This document shows positions 57,135 to 64,000 of a DNA stretch of 64,000 nucleotides, in pieces; position 1 is the stretch's first letter; every line of letters begins with the position of its first letter. The DNA lies in contig NZ_LMDA01000022.1 of the NCBI RefSeq assembly GCF_001424985.1, positions 310,001 to 374,000 of the forward strand, in the 5' to 3' direction. Source of the DNA: Rhizobium sp. Root1212. GTDB taxonomy: Bacteria; Pseudomonadota; Alphaproteobacteria; Rhizobiales; Rhizobiaceae. The notes below the pieces were generated by a model. That model worked only from the letters and a program-made list of their open reading frames with translations, was not told the DNA's origin and made no database searches. The translations under genes and the position numbers were made by a program.

Positions 57135-58451
57135 TTATTTCCCGATGCAGAATTCCGAGAAGATCACCAATAGCAGATCTTCAACGTCCACTCTGCCGGT
57201 GATGCGACCCAGAGCTTCAGCTGCAATACGCAGATATTCCGCCTGTATGTCGAGACCAACACTGAAAGCCGCGAGACTGGATGAAATCGCTTTACCGGCT
57301 TCCCGCAAACAATCGACATGACGTCTACGCGATGGCAGAGAAAAACTAGACGCAGAAGTCAGTTTGGGAAGATGATCGGCAATGCGCTCAATCAAAGCGT
57401 CCATGCCTTCGCCGGTTCTGGCCGATATCAGGGCATCCACATTCGCCTTATCCCATAAATGGGGGTTGGAATCAATCTTTGTGCCGACAAGCACCATCGG
57501 CGATAACGAGGGCATCCTGCCCGCCAGCCCTTGGGGTTCATCCGCCAGAAACAGAACAAGGTCGGCATTTTCCAAGGCGAGCCGCGCGCGGCGGATACCC
57601 TCGCGTTCAACAAGGTCTTCGGTCTCGCGAAGCCCCGCCGTATCGTGAAGCTTGATGTTGAATCCGGCTAATGAAAGATCGACGGAAAGCACATCGCGGG
57701 TTGTCCCCGCAATCTCGGTGACGATTGCCACATCCCGCTTGGCCAGTGCATTCAACAGACTGGATTTGCCAGCGTTCGGGGCGCCAGCGATAACGACATT
57801 CAGTCCATCCCGGATGATTTCCGCGATGGGAGCACCATTGAGATGGTCGGAGATTTCCCGCTCAAGGCGCCGCATATCCGCCCATATCGTCTCCGCGACA
57901 GAGCCAGGGACATCGTCTTCATCGGCAAAATCAAGTTCGGCTTCAATCATCGCTCTCGCATGAGTTAAACGCCGCGCCCAACTTTCATAAAGACTTGAAA
58001 GGTGACCGCTCGAATGCTCTATCGCCAGCCGCCGCTGCATCTCAGTTTCCGCAGATATCAGATCGGCAAGGCCTTCGATTTCGACGAGATCAAGTTTCCC
58101 GTTCTGAAAAGCCCGCCGCGAAAACTCGCCCGCCTCTGCGTGCCGGCAACCGAGGCCGGCAAGTTCAGTTAGAATTGCATCGACAACGGCTTTCCCGCCA
58201 TGAACCTGCAATTCGGCGACGTCTTCGCCGGTAAAGGAGTTCGGCGTCGGGAAGAACAATATCAGACCTTGATCGATAACATCTTCGTTTCGAGTCCGAA
58301 TCGATTTCAGTGCCGCAATCCTAGGTGCGGGAACATCGCCACAGAGTGCCGAAACGACATCCCGTGTGCTGCTGCCACTGATCCTGACGACGGCGACACC
58401 TGAGGGCAGGCCGCCGGATGAAAGGGCATAAATCGTATCCGTCAATGCCAT
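57135..58451 (-). CDS. mnmE: tRNA modification GTPase MnmE (TrmE)
   Basis: A 438-residue GTPase partner of MnmG. The formyl-THF-binding N-terminal domain starts with [21 protein letters not shown]; the G domain has [16 protein letters not shown] (G1), [14 protein letters not shown] (G2) and [17 protein letters not shown] (G3). The protein ends in FCIGK, the invariant catalytic C-(I/L/V)-G-K tail. It follows rho by 117 bp with an intrinsic terminator between, so it probably has its own promoter in that gap. Confidence 0.97.
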   Translation of the reverse strand: MALTDTIYALSSGGLPSGVAVVRISGSSTRDVVSALCGDVPAPRIAALKSIRTRNEDVIDQGLILFFPTPNSFTGEDVAELQVHGGKAVVDAILTELAGLGCRHAEAGEFSRRAFQNGKLDLVEIEGLADLISAETEMQRRLAIEHSSGHLSSLYESWARRLTHARAMIEAELDFADEDDVPGSVAETIWADMRRLEREISDHLNGAPIAEIIRDGLNVVIAGAPNAGKSSLLNALAKRDVAIVTEIAGTTRDVLSVDLSLAGFNIKLHDTAGLRETEDLVEREGIRRARLALENADLVLFLADEPQGLAGRMPSLSPMVLVGTKIDSNPHLWDKANVDALISARTGEGMDALIERIADHLPKLTSASSFSLPSRRRHVDCLREAGKAISSSLAAFSVGLDIQAEYLRIAAEALGRITGRVDVEDLLLVIFSEFCIGK

Positions 58452-58518
58452 GAGCGAGTTTCCACAGAAGGAATCCGGCTACATAAATTACGTTTGCCGG
58501 AATGCTGTCTCACGAAAA

Positions 58519-58547
58519 GAAAAAGCCCGAACCAGGTCGGGCTTTTT
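58519..58547 (-). terminator. Intrinsic terminator after rho
   Basis: AAAAGCCCGA (58521-58530) with TCGGGCTTTT (58537-58546) and a 6-nt loop, with T-runs on the minus strand. It lies about 20 bp after the rho stop. Confidence 0.9.
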
Positions 58548-58567
58548 CAAAATCCACCGGCAGCAGA

Positions 58568-59833
<1,266 letters not shown>

Positions 59834-60024
59834 GAAGGGGGAACCACACTTAGCAATTCGGAATGGAAGTCGGCGTGTTTTGGGATGAGGGAGCCGCGCG
59901 GAAAAGGGCAGGCTCGTCTCGGTCACACATGCCATGAGAAGATGAGATGGCGCGAAAATAGCGAGTCAGTTGCTGAGCCGCAAGAGGCGTTGCGGATTTA
60001 ACCGTAATTTCGTCCGCGACCCAA

Positions 60025-60567
60025 TCAGAAAGGTTTCACCACCGCCATGATGACGATTGCGATCATCAGCACGGTCGGTGCCTCGTTCATCAGCCGCCAG
60101 TAGCGGGCGCTGTGGGTGTTCTCATCGCGGGCGAAGCGACGTACCGCTCTGCTGAACATCACATGCACCCCAGTCAGAAGCACGACGAAGAGGAGTTTCG
60201 CGTGCAGCCATCCGCCCTGGAAGCCGTAGACGCTCCAGGCGAGATAAAGGCCAAGCCCCCAGGAAATCATCATTGCAGGGTTCATGATGACTTTCAGCAG
60301 TCGATCTTCCATCATCTTGAAGGTTTCCGACTGCTGCGAGCCAACCGCGGCATCGGTGTGGTAGATGAACAGCCGCGGCATGTAGAGAAGCGCCGCCATC
60401 CACGACATCACGGCGATGATGTGCAGGGCCTTGATCCAGAGATAGAGGCTTTCCGGCCGAGAGATGAAAAGACAGGCCAGCAACCCCACAAAAATGCCCA
60501 TCGCGATGAAGGCGCGGGCGCGGGCGCGCTGGCCCGGCGCCCTGTCTGTCTGTCGCTCAGCCGTCAC
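60025..60567 (-). CDS. hemJ: Protoporphyrinogen oxidase HemJ
   Basis: A 180-residue inner-membrane protein with four hydrophobic segments. The first (about 19-37), the [29 protein letters not shown] stretch with conserved His, and [17 protein letters not shown] match HemJ, which oxidises protoporphyrinogen IX late in haem synthesis. It starts with GTG overlapping the hemE stop (GTGA), so it is coupled to hemE in one haem operon. Confidence 0.95.
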   Translation of the reverse strand: MTAERQTDRAPGQRARARAFIAMGIFVGLLACLFISRPESLYLWIKALHIIAVMSWMAALLYMPRLFIYHTDAAVGSQQSETFKMMEDRLLKVIMNPAMMISWGLGLYLAWSVYGFQGGWLHAKLLFVVLLTGVHVMFSRAVRRFARDENTHSARYWRLMNEAPTVLMIAIVIMAVVKPF

Positions 60568-61604
60568 GCCGCATCTCCGGTCATGCGCACGCGGGCCAGA
60601 AGCCGGGTCACATGCTGGGGATCGGCCTGCGGCGTGATGCCGTGGCCGAGATTGAAGATCAGCGGTCCCTGGCCGAGGACATCGAGAATACGGTCGATCC
60701 CTTCATCGAGCGAAGCACCGCCGGCCACGACCCGCATCGGATCGAGATTGCCCTGAACCGGGCCGTCCTTCTGCAGCTCCGCCGCAAAGCTCAGCGGCAC
60801 CGACCAGTCGAGACCGATCGCGTCGGCGCCGGTCTTTTGCCGGTAGGTTTTCAGGAGGATGCCGGCCCCCTTGGCGAAGGCGATGATGCGCGCCTCAGGA
60901 CGGCGAGCTTTCACGCTGTCGATCATACGCTTGACCGGGCGAACGGCATAACGCTCGAATTCCTCCTCGCCGAGCACGCCAGCCCAGGAATCGAAAATCT
61001 GCACGGCATCGGCGCCGGCATCAATCTGTTCGACCAGATAGTCTGCCGAGACATCCGCCAAGAGATCGAGCAGCCGGCCGAAGGCTTCAGGGTATCGATA
61101 GGCGAAAAGACGGGCAGGGGCCTGATCCGGCGTGCCGTGGCCGGCAATCATATAGGTCGCCACTGTCCACGGCGCACCGCAAAAGCCGAGCAGCGTCGTT
61201 TCACCCGGCAAGGTTCCCCGCAGCTTCGAGACCGTTTCGATCACCGGCTTCAGGTGGGCCGACACGATCGAAGCATCAAGACCGGCGATGCCGTCCGCAT
61301 CGATCGGGTCCATCCGCGGTCCATGACCTTCCTCGAAGCGAACATTGCGCTTCAGCGCATCGGGAATGACGAGGATATCGGAAAACAGAATGGCGGCATC
61401 GAAGCCATATCTGCGGATCGGCTGCAGCGTGACCTCGACGGCGAGATCGGGCGTGTAACAGAGATCGAGGAAACTCCTGGCCTGCTGTCGCGTCTGACGA
61501 TATTCCGGGAGATAGCGGCCAGCCTGGCGCATCAACCAGACGGGGGGAGGAGAGAGCGTTTCTCCCTTCAAAACCCGCAGCACTTTGCGTTCCTGCACCG
61601 TCAC
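60564..61604 (-). CDS. hemE: Uroporphyrinogen decarboxylase
   Basis: A protein of about 346 residues that decarboxylates uroporphyrinogen III to coproporphyrinogen [20 protein letters not shown] and [20 protein letters not shown] are the active-site signatures, with [14 protein letters not shown] further on. No ATG is in frame; the GTG at 61604 is preferred because GGAG lies 9 nt upstream, while TTG 61619 and GTG 61610 and 61598 are alternatives. It is adjacent to the proposed chromosomal origin, as in Caulobacter and other alphaproteobacteria. Confidence 0.95.
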   Translation of the reverse strand: MTVQERKVLRVLKGETLSPPPVWLMRQAGRYLPEYRQTRQQARSFLDLCYTPDLAVEVTLQPIRRYGFDAAILFSDILVIPDALKRNVRFEEGHGPRMDPIDADGIAGLDASIVSAHLKPVIETVSKLRGTLPGETTLLGFCGAPWTVATYMIAGHGTPDQAPARLFAYRYPEAFGRLLDLLADVSADYLVEQIDAGADAVQIFDSWAGVLGEEEFERYAVRPVKRMIDSVKARRPEARIIAFAKGAGILLKTYRQKTGADAIGLDWSVPLSFAAELQKDGPVQGNLDPMRVVAGGASLDEGIDRILDVLGQGPLIFNLGHGITPQADPQHVTRLLARVRMTGDAA

Positions 61605-62008
61605 GTCCACATACTCCAACTTAAAAGAAATCCTATTGAGAAGGTTTCTATTTCTTAGAGTCGGTGACTATCAAGGATTAAAATCCATCCACGCTTCTTC
61701 CACATCGGGCGAAAACCATCGCTCCGGTTGGGAGAAAAATCGTCTGTGTCGCCGGAAGTTTTTGGATATCGGAAAAAGCTTTTTCGATTCAGTCGATTGC
61801 GGTCCCGGCAAAGAAATCGTCTTCTGTGGATAGCCTGTGAATCAGCGTGACATTTTGCCCTAAGCATGAGTCTTCTCCACAAGGTCGCCGAGACGAAATC
61901 CGCCGGAGCGTCAATTGTGAATAACTCGCGGGTTTTCCCCTTGCCTTCGCCGCGGCCGCGCCTTTAGCTATTTCTGTCCCGCTTTATCAACAGCCCGCGG
62001 AGAATAGC
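61605..62008. other. Probable chromosomal replication origin (oriC)
   Basis: About 400 bp without a gene between divergent hemE and the PPSR gene. It has AT-rich stretches, DnaA-box-like 9-mers (TGTGGATAG 61825-61833, TGTGAATCA 61836-61844, TTCTCCACA 61873-61881 on the other strand, TGTGAATAA 61916-61924) and four GANTC (CcrM) sites at 61658, 61786, 61839 and 61868. Position next to hemE is the known location of oriC in Caulobacter and rhizobia. Genes on both sides read away from it. Confidence 0.75.
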
Positions 62009-62830
62009 GTGGAGAACCACAAAAACTATTTTCACCTGCATCTCATATCCGATTCGACCGGCGAGACGCTGATTGCCGCGGGCCGGGCTGCGGCCGCGCA
62101 GTTCCAGGCTTCTCACGCCCTCGAGCACGTCTATCCGCTGATCCGCACGCGAAAACAGCTGGCGCAGGTTCTGGATGCGATCGATGGTGCCCCCGGCATC
62201 GTGCTCTATACCATCGTCGACCGGGAGCTGTCGGATCTGATCGGAGAGCGCTGCAAGGAGATGGGGGTGCCCTGCGTCTCGGTGCTCGATCCGATCATCG
62301 ATATATTCCAGACCTATCTGGGGGCGACCTCGCGCCGGCGCTCGGGCGCCCAGCATGTGATGAATGCGGAGTATTTCGCCCGCATCGAGGCGCTGAATTT
62401 CACCATGGACCATGACGACGGCCAGCTGGCGGCGGATTTCGACGAGGCCGATGTCGTGCTGGTCGGTATCAGCCGCACCTCGAAAACGCCGACGAGCATC
62501 TATCTTGCCAATCGCGGCATCAAAACGGCCAACATTCCGATCGTCCCGAACGTGCCCTTGCCGGAACGCCTGATGCAGGCGACCAAGCCGCTGATCGTCT
62601 GTCTCATCGCGACGGTCGATCGTATTTCCCAGGTCCGGCAAAACCGGGTGCTGGGTTCCACGCTCGACTTCCATGCGGAAGACTATACGGACCGGGCGAC
62701 GATCGCGGAGGAACTGAAATATGCCCGCTCGCTCTCGGCCCGCAACAACTGGCCGATCATCGATGTCACCCGCCGCTCGATCGAGGAGACGGCGGCGGCC
62801 ATCGTTGCCCTTCGCCCGCGCGTGCGGTAA
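62009..62830 (+). CDS. Pyruvate, phosphate dikinase regulatory protein (PPSR/DUF299 kinase-phosphorylase)
   Basis: A 273-residue bifunctional ADP-dependent kinase / Pi-dependent pyrophosphorylase that switches PPDK or PEP synthase. [14 protein letters not shown] at the N terminus and [22 protein letters not shown] (the P-loop-like GxSRxxKTPxS motif) are diagnostic. The start is a GTG with CGGAGAA 6 nt upstream. It begins a plus-strand run with maf and aroE leading away from the origin. Confidence 0.93.
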   Translation: MENHKNYFHLHLISDSTGETLIAAGRAAAAQFQASHALEHVYPLIRTRKQLAQVLDAIDGAPGIVLYTIVDRELSDLIGERCKEMGVPCVSVLDPIIDIFQTYLGATSRRRSGAQHVMNAEYFARIEALNFTMDHDDGQLAADFDEADVVLVGISRTSKTPTSIYLANRGIKTANIPIVPNVPLPERLMQATKPLIVCLIATVDRISQVRQNRVLGSTLDFHAEDYTDRATIAEELKYARSLSARNNWPIIDVTRRSIEETAAAIVALRPRVR

Positions 62831-62861
62831 ATCCGCCATCATTCCTTTTAGGCCCTGACCA

Positions 62862-63461
62862 ATGACCGCTTCTCTCGTTCTTGCTTCGGCAAGCCCCTTA
62901 CGGCGCATGTTGCTTGAAAATGCCGGCATCGCCTTCAGCCATCGCGCGGCCGATATCGACGAGCGGGCGATCGACGCGCAGCTCGAAGCCGCGGGTGCAT
63001 CACCGGAAGAGGTCGCTTTGGCGCTGGCTGCGGAAAAAGCCGCCGATGTGGCGCGGCATTTTCCCGATGCAGTGGTAATCGGTTCGGACCAGACGATGTC
63101 GCTCGGTAGCCGGGTTTATCACAAGCCGGCGAATATGGCGGAGGCTCACGCGCATTTGCGCTCGCTCTCCGGCGCGACCCATCAGCTGAACAGCGCCATC
63201 GTGCTTCACCGCGGCGGCCATGTTCTCTGGCGTCATATGTCGTCGGCGCGACTGACCGTTCGGCCCTTGACGGATGATTTCATCGCCTATCATCTCGCCC
63301 GTGTCGGCGAAAAAGCCTTGTCGAGTGTGGGTGCCTATCAGCTGGAGGGGGAGGGCATTCAGCTCTTCGAAAAGATCGAGGGGGATTATTTCACGATCCT
63401 CGGTCTGCCCATGCTGCCGCTGCTCGCAAAACTCAGGGAGCTTGCTGTCATCCATGGATGA
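62862..63461 (+). CDS. maf: Maf-family nucleotide pyrophosphatase
   Basis: A 199-residue house-cleaning NTP pyrophosphatase. It begins [20 protein letters not shown] (the SxSxxRxxLL phosphate-binding loop); [12 protein letters not shown] contains the catalytic Asp and [29 protein letters not shown] is the C-terminal signature. The subtype (dTTP/UTP or m7GTP) is unsure. Its stop overlaps aroE by 8 bp. Confidence 0.93.
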   Translation: MTASLVLASASPLRRMLLENAGIAFSHRAADIDERAIDAQLEAAGASPEEVALALAAEKAADVARHFPDAVVIGSDQTMSLGSRVYHKPANMAEAHAHLRSLSGATHQLNSAIVLHRGGHVLWRHMSSARLTVRPLTDDFIAYHLARVGEKALSSVGAYQLEGEGIQLFEKIEGDYFTILGLPMLPLLAKLRELAVIHG

Positions 63462-64000
63462 TTCACGTGAAACATTTGTTAACCACGCCTTTGTTGCCGG
63501 CTATCCGATCAAGCATTCGCGCTCGCCGCTCATTCATGGATATTGGCTGAAAAGCCTTGGTCTACAGGGAAGCTATCGAACCGCGGAGGTGACTCCGGAT
63601 AAGTTTCCCGGCTTCATAGCGGATCTGAAGAGCGGCAGCTCCGGCTTCATTGGCGGCAATGTCACCATTCCTCACAAGGAGGCAGCCTTCGCGGTCGCCG
63701 ACCGCCCCGATGAGATCGCCCGCGAAATCGGAGCGGCCAACACGCTCTGGCGGGAAGACGGGCTGGTGCATGCCACCAATACGGACGGCATCGGCTTCAC
63801 CGCCAATCTCGACGCCTTCGCTCCTGGCTGGGACAGGATCGATACCGCCGTCATTCTCGGTGCCGGTGGCGCAAGCCGGGCGGTCATCCAGTCGGTGCGG
63901 GATCGCGGCGTGAAAACCATCCATGTGTTGAACCGCACCGTCTCCCGCGCCCAGGAACTGGCGGATCGCTTCGGCCCGGCCGTTCATGCCCAGTCGTTGG
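63454..64000 (+). CDS. aroE: Shikimate dehydrogenase (3' truncated by the window)
   Basis: The first 182 codons of an NADP-dependent shikimate dehydrogenase of the aromatic amino acid pathway. [17 protein letters not shown] is the shikimate-binding start, [12 protein letters not shown] has the catalytic Lys, NTDGIGF and the NADP-binding [14 protein letters not shown] follow. The ATG at 63454 overlaps the maf stop. Codons 4-7 (Ser-Arg-Glu-Thr) are encoded by a parS-like palindrome at 63459-63474. The frame is open to the end of the window. Confidence 0.95.
   Translation, partial: MDDSRETFVNHAFVAGYPIKHSRSPLIHGYWLKSLGLQGSYRTAEVTPDKFPGFIADLKSGSSGFIGGNVTIPHKEAAFAVADRPDEIAREIGAANTLWREDGLVHATNTDGIGFTANLDAFAPGWDRIDTAVILGAGGASRAVIQSVRDRGVKTIHVLNRTVSRAQELADRFGPAVHAQSL
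63459..63474. other. parS-like palindrome at the 5' end of aroE
   Basis: TGATTCACGTGAAACA matches 15 of 16 consensus positions. It lies across the maf stop and the first aroE codons, about 1.6 kb on the other side of the proposed oriC. Confidence 0.75.

Overview
The window is about 64 kb of GC-rich, densely coded chromosome from an alphaproteobacterium, almost certainly a member of the Rhizobiaceae (Rhizobium/Agrobacterium group). This rests on gene content and order: envC-like, ctpA, polysaccharide deacetylase, rppH; imuA-imuB-dnaE2 with an alphaproteobacterial SOS box; a large NAD-dependent glutamate dehydrogenase; trcR; and the block hemE-hemJ-rho-mnmE-mnmG-rsmG-parA-parB facing a PPSR-maf-aroE block. 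Both ends are cut inside genes. I saw no phage, IS element, CRISPR array, rRNA or tRNA.

Layout. 1-6.5 kb: a truncated diguanylate cyclase, then envelope genes (EnvC-like factor, CtpA protease, divergent polysaccharide deacetylase) and RppH. 6.5-9.6 kb: a 1009-residue RTX protein on the minus strand with no secretion genes beside it. 10-10.8 kb: an overlapping bfd-bfr iron-storage pair. 11-16.8 kb: the ImuA-ImuB-DnaE2 mutasome behind a perfect LexA box. 16.9-21 kb: a zincin-like protein, a CitE-type lyase with a DUF1737 partner, leuD, RidA and a flavin reductase. 21-25 kb: an MFS transporter with an unusual large loop and a Pho-box alkaline phosphatase. 25.4-29.3 kb: asd, a lytic transglycosylase, carbonic anhydrase and a pyridoxal kinase. 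29.5-40.9 kb: glutamate dehydrogenase, a UMF1-type transporter, purH, a heparinase-like protein and an RsmB-like methyltransferase. 41-48.4 kb: htpX, SdhAF4-like, a nuclease, acetyl-CoA synthetase, TrcR, a PrpE-type ligase and YggS. 48.6-52.8 kb: leuS-lptE-holA.

The right end (52.8-64 kb) looks like the chromosomal replication origin. The non-coding stretch between hemE and the PPSR gene (61605-62008) carries DnaA-box-like and GANTC sequences, and genes on both sides read away from it. parA and parB lie 7-9 kb away. Five palindromes centred on TTCACGTGAA, resembling the ParB site parS, are spread through the right-hand 37 kb. Two of them are embedded in coding sequence (rsmG and aroE), where they encode the same Ser-Arg-Glu-Thr peptide.

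The most useful second looks are the oriC/parS architecture, the six non-canonical spacer modules in the RTX protein, the periplasmic insertion in the MFS transporter, the leuD leader palindrome, a 16-bp palindrome upstream of the RTX gene and the phased repeats upstream of glutamate dehydrogenase. I found no clear candidate for a wholly new multigene system; this is mainly core chromosome.
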